Below, piece after piece: positions 31,254 through 40,301 of a stretch of 41,492 nt of DNA. The stretch's first letter is position 1. Every line of letters begins with the position of its first letter. The notes beneath the pieces were generated by a model that saw nothing but the letters and a program-made list of their open reading frames with translations, was not told the DNA's origin and did no database searches. Source of the stretch: Rhodobacteraceae bacterium UBA3069. Its GTDB lineage: Bacteria; Pseudomonadota; Alphaproteobacteria; Rhodobacterales; Rhodobacteraceae. The translations under genes were made by a program, and so were the position numbers. Where the stretch lies: NCBI GenBank assembly GCA_002366795.1, contig DFBX01000097.1, forward strand, positions 1-41,492, written 5' to 3'.

Positions 31254-32171
31254 TCATTGCCCCTGATAAACGGCGATGGAATACCGTTCGGATGGTTCGA
31301 TCAGCAGGTCAAGCGCCAGTTTGCCGCAGACCGCCAGCACCAGCGCCGCCAGAAGGAAGCGCAACTGTTCGGCCTTCATCTTCATGCCGATGGTGGTGCC
31401 GAATTGCGCGCCGACCACCCCGCCGACCAGCAGCAACACGGCCAGCACGATATCGACGGTATAGTTGGTGGTGGCATGCAGAAGGGTGGTGAAGCCGCTG
31501 ACGAATATGATCTGGAACAGCGATGTACCGACCACGACCTTGGTGGGCATTCCCAGCAGGTAGATCATCGCCGGTACCATGATGAACCCGCCGCCCACGC
31601 CCATGATCGCCGCCAGAACCCCCACGAAAAACCCGACGACAACCGGCGGGATGACCGAGATATACAGGCCAGAGGTACGAAACCGCATTTTCAGCGGCAG
31701 TTTATGCATTAGGGTGCGTTCGCGCCGTTTGCGCACCACCGTGCCGGATTTGGACCGGCGCAGGGCGCGCAGCGCTTCGATGAACATCAAGCCGCCGATC
31801 ACGCCCAGGAAAACCACGTAGCAAAGCTGGACCAGCAGATCGACCTGGCCCAGGCTTTTCAGGTAGTTGAACACCACGATCCCCGCCGCCGATCCGGCCA
31901 TGCCGCCCAGCAGTAGCACCCAGCCCATTCGGATATCGACATTCTTGCGTTTCAGATGGGCCAGCAGCGCCGAAAAGGACGAGGCGACGATCTGGTTGGT
32001 GGAGGTGGCAACGGCCACGGCGGGGGGAATGCCGACAAAGAACAACAGCGGCGTGATCAGGAACCCGCCACCCACCCCGAACATGCCGGACAGCACGCCA
32101 ACCAGCCCCCCGAGGCCCAGAAGCAGGAAGGCGTTGACCGAAACCTCGGCAATGGGGAGGTAGATCTGCAT
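31254..32171 (-). CDS. TauE/SafE family anion exporter
   Basis: A 305-aa membrane protein with two inverted halves. Each half has the GVGGGF signature: GMFGVGGGFLITPLLFFVG and IMGVGGGFIMVPAMIYLLG. About eight hydrophobic segments are separated by a basic cytoplasmic loop (RRSKSGTVVRKRRERT, about 143-158). TauE/SafE proteins move sulfite or sulfonate-type anions; the substrate here is inferred. ATG 32171 is used; GTG 32180 is an alternative with a closer AGG. It is the first gene of a two-gene unit. Confidence 0.88.
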   Translation of the reverse strand: MQIYLPIAEVSVNAFLLLGLGGLVGVLSGMFGVGGGFLITPLLFFVGIPPAVAVATSTNQIVASSFSALLAHLKRKNVDIRMGWVLLLGGMAGSAAGIVVFNYLKSLGQVDLLVQLCYVVFLGVIGGLMFIEALRALRRSKSGTVVRKRRERTLMHKLPLKMRFRTSGLYISVIPPVVVGFFVGVLAAIMGVGGGFIMVPAMIYLLGMPTKVVVGTSLFQIIFVSGFTTLLHATTNYTVDIVLAVLLLVGGVVGAQFGTTIGMKMKAEQLRFLLAALVLAVCGKLALDLLIEPSERYSIAVYQGQ

Positions 32172-32260
32172 GTCTATCACTAGCCTGCAAGGTGTGGATT
32201 TCGCAAGCGCCTCCGACTCAGCTTAGCCTATAGACGACAAGTTTGTGTAAATCTGTGTGC

Positions 32261-33229
32261 TTAGCGTTCTTTCACATAGGCCTCGCCGCCCGCACGGGGC
32301 GGGATGGCACGGCCGACGAACCCGGCCAGAATCACTACGGTCAGGATATAGGGCAGCGCATCCAGCAGTTGAACCTGCACCGAAAAGCCAAGCGCCGCCT
32401 CGATCGAATCGGGGCGCAGCGACAGGGCTTGCAGGTAGCCGAACAGCAGCGTCGCCATCAGCGCATACCATGGCCGCCACTTGGCAAAGATCAGCGCCGC
32501 AAGGGCGATATAGCCGCGCCCGGCGGTCATGTCCTTGACGAAACCGGCTTGCAGCGCCGTGGCCAGGTAGGCCCCCGCCAGCCCGCACAAAAGCCCGCAG
32601 ATCGCCACCGCGGCAAAGCGCAGCCCGATCACGGACACGCCCGCGGTGTCCACGGCCTCGGGGCTTTCGCCGACGGCGCGCAGGCGCAGGCCGAAACGGG
32701 TCTGATACAGCACCCACCATGTCAGCGGCACGCAGAGAAAGGCGAAATAGGTCAGCAGGGAATGGCCCGAGATCACCTCGGAATAGAAATAGCCCAACCC
32801 GGTCGCATCATCGCTGGCAAAGGGCAGGGTGATCGGCGTGAACCGTGCCCCGCCGATCAGCGAGGGCGTGCGCCCGCCCTGCTGGAACCAGCTTTGCGCG
32901 ATCAGAACGGTCATGCCCGCCGCCAAGAAATTTAGCGCCACGCCGGAAATAAGCTGGTTGCCACGAAAGGTGATCGAGGCGACGCCATGCACCGCCGCCA
33001 GCACCATCGAGGCGGCAACCCCCGCCAGCAGGCCCAGCCAGACCGACCCGGTCTGAAACGCCACGGCGGCGGAAAAGAAGGCCGAAAGCAGCATCTTGCC
33101 TTCCAACCCGATGTCGAACACGCCCGCGCGTTCGGAAAACAGCCCCGCAAGGCAGGGCAGCAGCAAGGGCACCGACAGTCGGATCGTCGAGGCAAGGATC
33201 TGCGGGTCGAGCAGCGCCAGGATATCCAT
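32261..33229 (-). CDS. ABC transporter permease, nucleoside (BMP) type, second subunit
   Basis: A 322-aa inner-membrane permease of the BPD_transp_2 family, similar to YufQ/NupQ. SERAGVFDIGLEGKMLLSAF and RGNQLISGVALNFLAAGMT are the usual conserved parts, and RAVGESPEAVDTAGVSV is the cytoplasmic EAA-like coupling loop. About eight to nine hydrophobic segments. ATG 33229 shares its A with the TGA of the upstream permease; GTG 33232 is an alternative. It is the last gene of the operon, with no clear terminator behind it. Confidence 0.92.
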   Translation of the reverse strand: MDILALLDPQILASTIRLSVPLLLPCLAGLFSERAGVFDIGLEGKMLLSAFFSAAVAFQTGSVWLGLLAGVAASMVLAAVHGVASITFRGNQLISGVALNFLAAGMTVLIAQSWFQQGGRTPSLIGGARFTPITLPFASDDATGLGYFYSEVISGHSLLTYFAFLCVPLTWWVLYQTRFGLRLRAVGESPEAVDTAGVSVIGLRFAAVAICGLLCGLAGAYLATALQAGFVKDMTAGRGYIALAALIFAKWRPWYALMATLLFGYLQALSLRPDSIEAALGFSVQVQLLDALPYILTVVILAGFVGRAIPPRAGGEAYVKER

Positions 33230-34323
33230 CACGCGCCCCCCTTGTTCAGCCGCATGAAGATCCGTTCAAGCGGCATCCGCACCATGTTGTCCAGCGCGCC
33301 GGTGAACAGGATCACAAGGCCCTGGATCACCACGATCAATTCGCGCGGAATGCTGGTCCAGAGCGCAAGTTCCGCGCCGCCCTGGTAAAGAAATCCGAAC
33401 AGGATCGCGGCAAGGAACACGCCGAATGGGTGATTGCGGCCCATCAGCGCCACGGCGATGCCGATGAAGCCGGCCCCCTCGACCGAGTTCAGGACCAGGC
33501 GTTCTGCCTCGCCCATGACATTGTTGATTGCCATCATGCCCGCCAGCCCGCCGGAAATCAGCATGGTGATCACGGTGATTTTCGTGGCGTTGATGCCCGC
33601 GTAATTGGCCGCCGTTTGGGAATGGCCAAAGGCGCGGATTTCATAGCCCAGCCTTGTGCGCCAGATCAGCAGCCAGACAAGAACGCAGGCCAGCATGGCG
33701 ATCAGCAGCGTGACATTGGCGGGCGCCGCCTTGGAGAAATTGATCCCCAGCGGGGCCAGCAATTCATGCAGCGTTGGCAGGTTGGTGGCGGCGGGAAACT
33801 TGGCCGAGGCCGGCTCCATCGCGCCTTTCGGGCGCAGGGCATTGACCAGAAAATAGTTCAGCAAAGCGGCGGCGATAAAGTTGAACATGATCGTGGTGAT
33901 GACGATATGACTGCCGCGCTTGGCCTGCAAAATTGCGGGTAAAAGCGCCCAAAGCGCCCCGAATGCGGCCGAAGCAAGCCCCGCCCCGACCACCGCCACG
34001 GTCCAGTGCGGCCAAGGGATGTAAAGGCAGGCCAGCGCGACGCCAAGCCCGCCCAGCATCGCCTGCCCCTCGCCGCCGATGTTGAACAGCCGCGCGTGAA
34101 AGGCGACCGATACGCACAGGCCGGTAAAGATGAAATTCGTGACGTAATACAGCGTGTAGCCCCAGCCATAGGTGGACCCAAGCGCCCCCTTGACCATCAA
34201 CGTGACGGCGGCCACGGGGTTTTCCCCGATGCCCAAGATGACCAGCGCGGAAATCGCGGCGGCCAGCAGGAGAGAGATCACGGGGATCAGGACCACGTCG
34301 GCCCAATGTGGCATTTTTTGCAT
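33229..34323 (-). CDS. ABC transporter permease, nucleoside (BMP) type, first subunit
   Basis: A 364-aa inner-membrane permease similar to YufP/NupP. ARLFNIGGEGQAMLGGLGVAL and GSHIVITTIMFNFIAAALL are conserved family segments, and EIRAFGHSQTAANYAGIN is the coupling loop. VEGAGFIGIAVALMGRNHPF near the C-terminus is typical. ATG 34323 is preceded by GGGGTAAAG; an upstream extension to 34404 would overlap the ATPase gene and is rejected. It forms a heterodimeric pore with the following gene product. Confidence 0.92.
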   Translation of the reverse strand: MQKMPHWADVVLIPVISLLLAAAISALVILGIGENPVAAVTLMVKGALGSTYGWGYTLYYVTNFIFTGLCVSVAFHARLFNIGGEGQAMLGGLGVALACLYIPWPHWTVAVVGAGLASAAFGALWALLPAILQAKRGSHIVITTIMFNFIAAALLNYFLVNALRPKGAMEPASAKFPAATNLPTLHELLAPLGINFSKAAPANVTLLIAMLACVLVWLLIWRTRLGYEIRAFGHSQTAANYAGINATKITVITMLISGGLAGMMAINNVMGEAERLVLNSVEGAGFIGIAVALMGRNHPFGVFLAAILFGFLYQGGAELALWTSIPRELIVVIQGLVILFTGALDNMVRMPLERIFMRLNKGGA

Positions 34324-34330
34324 GTCGTCT

Positions 34331-35923
34331 TTACCCCTGAACAGGTTCCGGCGCGGCGGCCTCTGAAATCTGCCAGCCCGCCATGGCCTGCGTGTCCGCC
34401 CCACCCATGCCCGCCATCAGGCAGCCCATGCCGATATGGTCGGCACTGTCCGCCGGGCCGGTGCCCATGATCTGCCCGTCGAACATGACCGCGACGCGGT
34501 CGGACAGCGACAGGATCTCCTCCAGTTCCACGGACACAAGCAAGATCGCCTTGCCCGCATCGCGCAGGGCGACGATCTGTTTGTGGATGAATTCGATTGC
34601 GCCGATATCCACGCCGCGCGTCGGCTGGCCGATCAGAAGCAGGTCGGGGTTTCGGTCAATCTCGCGGGCGACGACGATCTTTTGTTGGTTCCCGCCGGAA
34701 AAATTCTTGGCCGAAAGGCGCGGGTTGGGCGGGCGCACGTCGAACCTGTCCATCTGTTCCTGCGCGCGGGCCTGAATGCCGGCATTGTCCATCAGCAACG
34801 CGCCAAGCGACGGATCGCGGTGATAGCCGAAGACCGAGTTTTCCCAGGCGGTGTAATCCATGATCAGCCCTTCGGCCTGTCGGTCCTCGGGGACGTGGCC
34901 GATGCCGCGCGCGCGGCGGGTCAGGCCGTTGGCATGGCGGCCAGACAGGTCGATTTCCGCGCCGTTCACGCGAATCTTGCCGCTGCGCGCGGTCTGCATT
35001 CCGCCCAGAATCTCGAGCAGTTCCGATTGGCCGTTGCCCGCAACCCCCGCGATGCCCAGAATTTCCCCCGCCGCCACATTCAGCGACACGCCGCGCAGGC
35101 GTTCGACGCCGCTGTCATCGGTCACGGAGAGGTTTTCGACCTCCAGCACCTGTGCGCCGGGGCGGGCGGGGGCCTTGTCGACCCGCAGCAGCACCTTGCG
35201 GCCGACCATCAGTTCGGCCAAACCTTCGGGGCTGGTTTCGGCGGTTTTCACGGTCGCGGTCATTTTACCGCGGCGCATGACCGACACGGTGTCGGTGATC
35301 TCCATGATCTCGCGCAGCTTGTGGGTGATCAGGATTATGGTCTTGCCCTCGGCCCGCAGCCGGTCAAGGATGCGGAACAACTGATCCGCCTCGGCCGGGG
35401 TCAGCACGCCGGTGGGTTCGTCCAGGATCAGGATATCGGCCTGCCGGTACAGCGCCTTGAGGATTTCCACCCGCTGCTGCATCCCCACGCCAAGATCCGC
35501 GATCACGGCGTCAGGGTTCACGTTCAGCCCGTATTCATCGGCCAGCGATTTCAACTCGGCCCGCGCCTTGCGCAAGGACGGGCGCAGCAGGGCGCCTTCC
35601 TCGGCCCCAAGCACGACATTTTCCAGCACCGTGAAATTCTGCACCAGTTTGAAATGCTGGAACACCATGCCGATACCGGCGGCGATGGCCGCCTGGCTGT
35701 CGGGAATTTGGGTGTGGCGGCCCTTGATGAACACCTCGCCCGCGTCGGCCTTGTAGAACCCGTACAGGATGGACATCAGCGTGGATTTGCCCGCGCCATT
35801 CTCGCCGATGATGCCATGGATCGTGCCGGGCATCACCGCGATGGATATATCCTTGTTCGCCTGCACCGGCCCAAACGCCTTGGAGATGCCGCGAAGTTCA
35901 ATGGCTGGCACCGTGCCCATCAT
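34331..35923 (-). CDS. ABC transporter ATPase, nucleoside (BMP) type
   Basis: A 530-aa double ATPase (two NBDs in one chain, as in sugar and nucleoside importers). The first NBD has Walker A GENGAGKST (40-48), a signature LGVGMQQRVEIL and Walker B ILILDEPTGVL. The second has a degenerate Walker A (GVAGNGQSE), a signature FSGGNQQKIVVAREI and DLLLIGQPTRGVDIG. The asymmetry is normal for the family. It drives nucleoside import with the two permeases and the BMP-type binding protein. ATG 35923 with GGGGTGA upstream. Confidence 0.93.
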   Translation of the reverse strand: MMGTVPAIELRGISKAFGPVQANKDISIAVMPGTIHGIIGENGAGKSTLMSILYGFYKADAGEVFIKGRHTQIPDSQAAIAAGIGMVFQHFKLVQNFTVLENVVLGAEEGALLRPSLRKARAELKSLADEYGLNVNPDAVIADLGVGMQQRVEILKALYRQADILILDEPTGVLTPAEADQLFRILDRLRAEGKTIILITHKLREIMEITDTVSVMRRGKMTATVKTAETSPEGLAELMVGRKVLLRVDKAPARPGAQVLEVENLSVTDDSGVERLRGVSLNVAAGEILGIAGVAGNGQSELLEILGGMQTARSGKIRVNGAEIDLSGRHANGLTRRARGIGHVPEDRQAEGLIMDYTAWENSVFGYHRDPSLGALLMDNAGIQARAQEQMDRFDVRPPNPRLSAKNFSGGNQQKIVVAREIDRNPDLLLIGQPTRGVDIGAIEFIHKQIVALRDAGKAILLVSVELEEILSLSDRVAVMFDGQIMGTGPADSADHIGMGCLMAGMGGADTQAMAGWQISEAAAPEPVQG

Positions 35924-35943
35924 TCACCCCGTATCGAAATAAT

Positions 35944-35971
35944 GGGCCGCGCAAGCGGTGTCGCGCGGCCC
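35944..35971 (-). promoter_or_regulatory. Intra-operon hairpin between bmp gene and ATPase gene
   Basis: GGGCCGCGC (35944-35952) / GCGCGGCCC (35963-35971), a 9-bp perfect stem in the 71-bp gap, with ATTATTTC after it on the minus strand. It probably stabilises or partly terminates the upstream message, so that the binding protein is made in excess. Confidence 0.5.
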
Positions 35972-35994
35972 GTTTGTTCAGCGTCCGGCGTGGA

Positions 35995-36996
35995 TCAGAA
36001 ATCCAGCGCGGGGCAGCTGTCGTTGTCGTAATAGCTGACAACCTTCAGATCGCCCGCGATGATTTTCGCGCGCGCATCGTCCACGGCGGTTTTCATTTCG
36101 GGGGTGATCAGGTCGGCGTTATATTCGTCCATCGCATAGCCGACACCGTCATCGGCAAGGCCCAGAATGGTGACGCCGCCGGTTTCCACGTCAGCGCCCG
36201 CTTTCATCGCGTCGTAAACCGCGACGTCCACGCGTTTCAGCATCGAGGTCAGAACCTTGCCGGGGTGCATGTAGTTTTGGTTGCTGTCCACGCCGATCGA
36301 CAGGATGCCCTCGTCGGCGGCGGTTTGCAGAACGCCCACGCCGGTGCCGCCGGCAGCCGCGTAAACCACGTCGGCGCCTTGGGAAATCTGCGCCTTGGTC
36401 AGTTCGGACCCTTTCACCGGGTCATTCCATGCGGCGGGGGTGGTGCCGGTCATGTTGGCGACGATCTTGGCATCGGGGTTCGCGGCCTTGACGCCCTGCG
36501 CATAGCCACAGCCGAAATGGCGGATCAGTGGCACGTCCATGCCCCCGACAAAGCCCACCGTGCCGGATTTCGACGCCATGCCCGCCAGCATCCCGACCAG
36601 GTAAGACCCTTCATGTTCGGCAAAGCCGACCTGGCGGATATTCTCGCCCTCGATCCAGGTCACGTCGATCACCACGAACTTGGTGTCGGGATAGTCGGGG
36701 CCGACGCTGGTCAGCGGGTCGGCCATGCCGAAACCCATGGTGATGATCGGGTTGGAGCCCGCTTCGGCAAAGCGGCGCAGGGCCTGTTCGCGCTGCGCTT
36801 CGGATTGCATCTCGATCTCGTTATAGCTGCCGCCGGTTTCCTTGGCCCAGCGTTCGGCGCCATTATGGGCGGCCTCGTTGAAGGATTTGTCGAACTTGCC
36901 GCCAAGGTCGAAGACCAGCGCCGGGTCGGCCATCGCCGCACCGGCGGTCAGGGCGCAGGCCGCGGCGGCCCCAAGGAATTTCCGCATCAAAGTCAT
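35995..36996 (-). CDS. BMP-family substrate-binding protein (nucleoside ABC transporter)
   Basis: A 333-aa periplasmic binding protein. The signal peptide is KFLGAAAACALTAGAAMA, cut before DPAL. LVFDLGGKFDKSFNEAAHNG is the family hallmark. TMGFGMADPLTSVGPDYPDT, VGFVGGMDVPLIRHFGCGYA and AGGTGVGVLQTAADEGILSIGVDSNQNYMHPG follow as in BmpA/PnrA. Homologues bind purine nucleosides. There is no lipobox at the cleavage site, so it should be soluble. ATG 36996 follows GGGAGAG; the longer frame to 37101 is rejected. It is the first gene of the four-gene operon. Confidence 0.93.
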   Translation of the reverse strand: MTLMRKFLGAAAACALTAGAAMADPALVFDLGGKFDKSFNEAAHNGAERWAKETGGSYNEIEMQSEAQREQALRRFAEAGSNPIITMGFGMADPLTSVGPDYPDTKFVVIDVTWIEGENIRQVGFAEHEGSYLVGMLAGMASKSGTVGFVGGMDVPLIRHFGCGYAQGVKAANPDAKIVANMTGTTPAAWNDPVKGSELTKAQISQGADVVYAAAGGTGVGVLQTAADEGILSIGVDSNQNYMHPGKVLTSMLKRVDVAVYDAMKAGADVETGGVTILGLADDGVGYAMDEYNADLITPEMKTAVDDARAKIIAGDLKVVSYYDNDSCPALDF

Positions 36997-37071
36997 GTGA
37001 CTCTCCCATAATATCATTGGCCGGGGCGCGGTCGCACCGGACCCGGCATGGATCATTGACTGATCGGTCCA

Positions 37072-37101
37072 ATTTAGGACGCAGCGCCGGACGAGGGTCA
37101 A
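37072..37101 (-). promoter_or_regulatory. Candidate promoter of the nucleoside transporter operon
   Basis: On the minus strand TTGACC (plus 37096-37101), an 18-bp spacer, and CTAAAT (plus 37072-37077), with about 75 bp to the start codon. The imperfect dyad TTGAC-TGATCG-GTCCAA overlaps the -10 side and could be an operator. Confidence 0.35.
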
Positions 37102-37127
37102 CAGAAATTTAACTTTGACGTGTCTCT

Positions 37128-37157
37128 ATGAGGGGCATCGTCATGAGGGGCATCGTC
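37128..37157. repeat. 15-bp exact tandem duplication
   Basis: ATGAGGGGCATCGTC occurs twice in a row (37128-37142, 37143-37157), directly after the rimI stop. The unit resembles the 3' end of rimI, which suggests slippage from the gene end. Confidence 0.85.
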
Positions 37158-37160
37158 GCG

Positions 37161-37589
37161 TCAGGCATCATCCAAAACGCGCGACATGATCACCGCGTCG
37201 ATTTTTTCGCCGCTCAGCTTGGCGTAATAGGCCTTGCGCAATCCGGTCTGGGCATAGCCCGCCTTGGCGTAAAGCGCGATGGCCGGGGTATTGTCGGCGG
37301 CGACCTCAAGAAACGCGGTGACGGCCCCGCATTTGCGGGCAGTTTCGTGGAACCGGTCCAGTTGCCGCGCGCCCAGCCCCTGACGGCGCTGGTCGGGGTC
37401 GGTGACAAGCGTCAGCAGCTCTGCCTCGTCCAGCACGACGCGGCCAAGGGCAAAGGCCGCCAGATCGCCACAGGCAAACACATGCGGGCTGTCCATCAGC
37501 GAGGAAAATTCCACCCGCGTCCATGGCCGCAGGTCGGTAACGGCGCGGGCATGCAGCGCCGCCATGTTCACAGGGGTCAGGTGCTGCAT
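37161..37589 (-). CDS. rimI: Ribosomal-protein-alanine N-acetyltransferase type GNAT
   Basis: A 142-aa GNAT protein. LLTLVTDPDQRRQGLGARQLDRFHE holds the acetyl-CoA loop (RRQGLG), FLEVAADNTPAIALYAKAGYAQTGLRKAYY is the RimI-type C-terminal signature, and it ends in DAVIMSRVL. RimI acetylates the N-terminal alanine of ribosomal protein S18; in many bacteria it sits next to tsaB, as here. Start ATG 37589 lies 5 bp after the tsaB stop, so the genes are co-transcribed. Confidence 0.88.
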   Translation of the reverse strand: MQHLTPVNMAALHARAVTDLRPWTRVEFSSLMDSPHVFACGDLAAFALGRVVLDEAELLTLVTDPDQRRQGLGARQLDRFHETARKCGAVTAFLEVAADNTPAIALYAKAGYAQTGLRKAYYAKLSGEKIDAVIMSRVLDDA

Positions 37590-37594
37590 CGGCC

Positions 37595-38194
37595 TTAGTC
37601 CAGCAGGGGCGGCGGCAGGTCGCGCGAAGGGGCCGCATCGGCAGGGCGCACGTAAAGCGGGGCAGGGCTTGGCGCGGGTTTGTCCAATCTTTGCGCGGCA
37701 AGACGAGCCATCATGGCCACGTGATCGGCGGCCGAATGTTCCGTGGACAGGGCAAGGGAGGCGTCGCGGGGCAGGCCGGGCGCGATGACCGGGGCAGCCT
37801 GCGTGTCGAAATCCATCAGGTAGAACTGGCCACGCGGGGCGGGCACGGCTGTCTGTGCTTGGCCCGACAAGAATTGCGTGGTGTCGAGCAGCGACACACC
37901 GATGGCGGGAATATCCAGTGCCATCGCCAGCCCCCGTGCCGCGCTGACGGAAATGCGGATGCCGGTAAAGTTGCCCGGCCCGATGCCCACGGCGATGGCA
38001 TCGAGGTCTTTCCATTCAGTGCATGCTTCGGTCAGAAGCTCCTCCAGCAGGGGGATCAGCCTTTCGGCCTGCCCGCGGCCCAATTCCTCGACCCGTTGGG
38101 CAACGATCTGGCCACCGCGCAGCAAAGCGGCGGCGCAATGCGCCGCCGATGTGTCGAAGGACAGGATCGTGGGATCGGTTCCGTCAGACGGCAA
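37595..38194 (-). CDS. tsaB: tRNA t6A modification protein TsaB
   Basis: A 199-aa protein of the threonylcarbamoyl-adenosine (t6A37) pathway, acting as scaffold for TsaD. ILSFDTSAAHCAAALL is the ASKHA-fold start, and AIAVGIGPGNFTGIRISVSAARGLA is the conserved GPGSFTGLR region. The start is TTG at 38194, with GAGG about nine bases before; it overlaps the nfuA end by 11 bp. The TTG start is inferred from spacing and the complete N-terminal strand. Confidence 0.9.
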   Translation of the reverse strand: MPSDGTDPTILSFDTSAAHCAAALLRGGQIVAQRVEELGRGQAERLIPLLEELLTEACTEWKDLDAIAVGIGPGNFTGIRISVSAARGLAMALDIPAIGVSLLDTTQFLSGQAQTAVPAPRGQFYLMDFDTQAAPVIAPGLPRDASLALSTEHSAADHVAMMARLAAQRLDKPAPSPAPLYVRPADAAPSRDLPPPLLD

Positions 38195-38750
38195 CGGGCC
38201 GCACCTCGGTCACTTCGGGGATGTAGTGACGCAGCAGGTTCTCGATACCCATTTTCAGGGTCAGCGTGGACGACGGGCAGCCCGCGCAGGCACCCTGCAT
38301 ATGGAGGTAGACCACGCCGCGTTCAAATCCGTGGAAGGTGATGTCGCCACCGTCCTGCGCCACGGCGGGGCGCACGCGGGTGTCCAGCAGTTCCTTGATC
38401 TGGCCGACGATCTCGCCATCCTCGCCGGTATGTTCGGCATGGCCGCCCTGCGTGGGGGCACCATCGCCCGCCATCACCGGCGCGCCGGATTGGTAATGTT
38501 CCATGATCGCGCCCAGCAAGGCGGGTTTGATATGGTCCCATTCAATGCTGTCCGCCTTGGTGACGGTCACGAAATCGGTGCCAAGGAATACGCCGGTCAC
38601 GCCATCCACGCCAAAGATGCGCGCGGCCAGCGGCGATACGTCCGCGCCTACGGGGGCGGGGAAGTCGGCGGTGCCCATGTCCAGCACGGACTGGCCCGGC
38701 AGGAATTTCAGCGTTGCGGGGTTCGGAGTGGATTCGGTCTGGATGAACAT
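38184..38750 (-). CDS. nfuA: NifU/NfuA-type iron-sulfur cluster carrier
   Basis: A 188-aa protein with an Nfu N-terminal domain (MFIQTESTPNPATLKFLPG, VTGVFLGTDFVTVTK) and a C-terminal NifU domain with the cluster-binding CxxC in MQGACAGCPSSTLTLKMGI. It carries and delivers [4Fe-4S] clusters. ATG 38750 gives the standard N-terminus; longer frames are not supported. It is the first gene of nfuA-tsaB-rimI. Confidence 0.92.
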   Translation of the reverse strand: MFIQTESTPNPATLKFLPGQSVLDMGTADFPAPVGADVSPLAARIFGVDGVTGVFLGTDFVTVTKADSIEWDHIKPALLGAIMEHYQSGAPVMAGDGAPTQGGHAEHTGEDGEIVGQIKELLDTRVRPAVAQDGGDITFHGFERGVVYLHMQGACAGCPSSTLTLKMGIENLLRHYIPEVTEVRPVAV

Positions 38751-38827
38751 TGGATATGCACCTTTCTCGCTTGGCCACTGATATGCGCCCGCCACTGCCC
38801 GATGTCAATGTTTGGAACGGTTCTAAA

Positions 38828-40240
38828 TCAATAGCAGAGGATGGAAACAACCGAGGCCTGCGTTTCCGGCGGAACCCCGTCATCCAGAGGTTTCGCATCT
38901 GTGCGCCCCTGCGGGAAAAACACATCTGCCTTGTCCAGAAAGCCAAGCAGGGGTTCGGTCGAGACCGCGAAGTTCATGTTTTGTGGCAGCGTGCCTGTGC
39001 CTTCAAGCACCTTCAGGTCATTGGCGCGCGATACGACGACGCCCACCACCTCTCCTGCCTTGTTCAGGACCGGGCCGCCACTGTTGCCGGGCTGGATCGG
39101 TGCGGTCAGCATGACCCGTTTGGCCGGATCGGTTGCGCCGGGCAGGGCGCTGATATTGCCGCCGGTCACCGACAGGCCCTGATTGAACATCCCGCGATAT
39201 GGGAACCCGAGGGCAAGGATGTTTTCGCCAAGTTTCGGCGCGACCCTTTCGCTGAGCGGCAGCCAGGAGGCTGAGCGCCGGGTGGTGCTAAGGACAGCGA
39301 GATCAAGACCGGTGTCAGAGCGGATGACGGAAAGCGGTTCCCCGGTTTCGAGGGTCAGGCGGGCGCAGCCGTCGATCACATGGGCCGCCGTGACCACGTC
39401 GGTATTGTTCACGTAAAACCCTGTTCCGCTGCCCTTGGGGGTGCCTGCGGATGGCGCGGGCGGGGTGGGGCGCGCCACGACCGCTTGCGGCGGTTTGGAC
39501 CGTTCGGGCGGGGCAAGCAGCGCCGACAAGATCCCATCGCGCGGCAGGGAAAGGTCGGGCTGGCGGCCACGCTTGATGCTGGAGGCGACCAATTGGCCGC
39601 GTCCGGCCTGCCATGGTTCGAATTGCACAAGAAAGGACATGAAGCCCGGCCCGTCGCGGTCCGAGCGCAGGTAGGCATGTTTACCATCCGCCAGCCTTGC
39701 AACGGTGATCAGCCGGTTTTTCTTGTAATTGGTATAGAAGGTGGATTGCGGCCCCGCGTGGTTGTCATGCAGCCAGCTGTGCATGTCGATCGTTTTGGGC
39801 GCGCCTTCATACATGGCGCGGATCAGCAGGCTGCGGTCCGGGGTTTGAAAGGTCGGATGGCTGGCACCATTATCTGCATCGGTGATGCGATAGGGCATCT
39901 GCAAGGACAGGTTCGCGGCCTCAAGGTTAAGGGCGGCCCAGCCCGCGGTTCGGGATTCCTCGGCGAAGCGGGTCAACAGGGGGGTGATGTTGCCAAAGCG
40001 GATATGCGTGTTGATACCGTGGCTGTTGGCCCAGCTTTCCAATGCGGACATGCTGCCGCGGCCCCATGCGCCGTCGATCAGCCCGTTGTAATCTTCGGTA
40101 AAGGTCAGGGAGGCTTGCAGGTAGGTTTTTTCCGAATGGGTCAGGCGCGCAGGATCGAAAGGATCGTGCGCTATGTCGGCCACGCTTGGGCGAACCCACA
40201 CAGAGAGGCAAAGAAGTATTTGGAAAAACAGACGCCACAT
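38828..40240 (-). CDS. Exported trypsin-like serine protease
   Basis: A 470-aa protein with signal peptide FFQILLCLSVWVRPSVA. The first third contains LTFTEDYNGLIDGAWGRGSM, a peptidoglycan-binding-like motif (YNGxIDGxWG). The C-terminal half is a trypsin-like peptidase: VTAAHVIDGC (His), TGLDLAVLST (Asp) and PIQPGNSGGPVLN (Ser), complete and in order. There is no PDZ domain, unlike DegP. A Pro-rich linker (about residues 250-270) joins the parts. The likely site is the periplasm; its substrate is unknown. The next gene upstream, uspA-like, is separate. Confidence 0.88.
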   Translation of the reverse strand: MWRLFFQILLCLSVWVRPSVADIAHDPFDPARLTHSEKTYLQASLTFTEDYNGLIDGAWGRGSMSALESWANSHGINTHIRFGNITPLLTRFAEESRTAGWAALNLEAANLSLQMPYRITDADNGASHPTFQTPDRSLLIRAMYEGAPKTIDMHSWLHDNHAGPQSTFYTNYKKNRLITVARLADGKHAYLRSDRDGPGFMSFLVQFEPWQAGRGQLVASSIKRGRQPDLSLPRDGILSALLAPPERSKPPQAVVARPTPPAPSAGTPKGSGTGFYVNNTDVVTAAHVIDGCARLTLETGEPLSVIRSDTGLDLAVLSTTRRSASWLPLSERVAPKLGENILALGFPYRGMFNQGLSVTGGNISALPGATDPAKRVMLTAPIQPGNSGGPVLNKAGEVVGVVVSRANDLKVLEGTGTLPQNMNFAVSTEPLLGFLDKADVFFPQGRTDAKPLDDGVPPETQASVVSILCY

Positions 40241-40301
40241 TGCGTCAGGGTAGGCCGCGCGTGCCCGTCAGGCAATGGGTTTCAGGTCAGGGATTCAGAA
40301 A

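Noticed and set aside
34436..36031. 531-aa plus-strand frame opposite the nucleoside transporter ATPase
   Set aside because: Shadow of the ATPase, whose two nucleotide-binding domains are complete on the minus strand.
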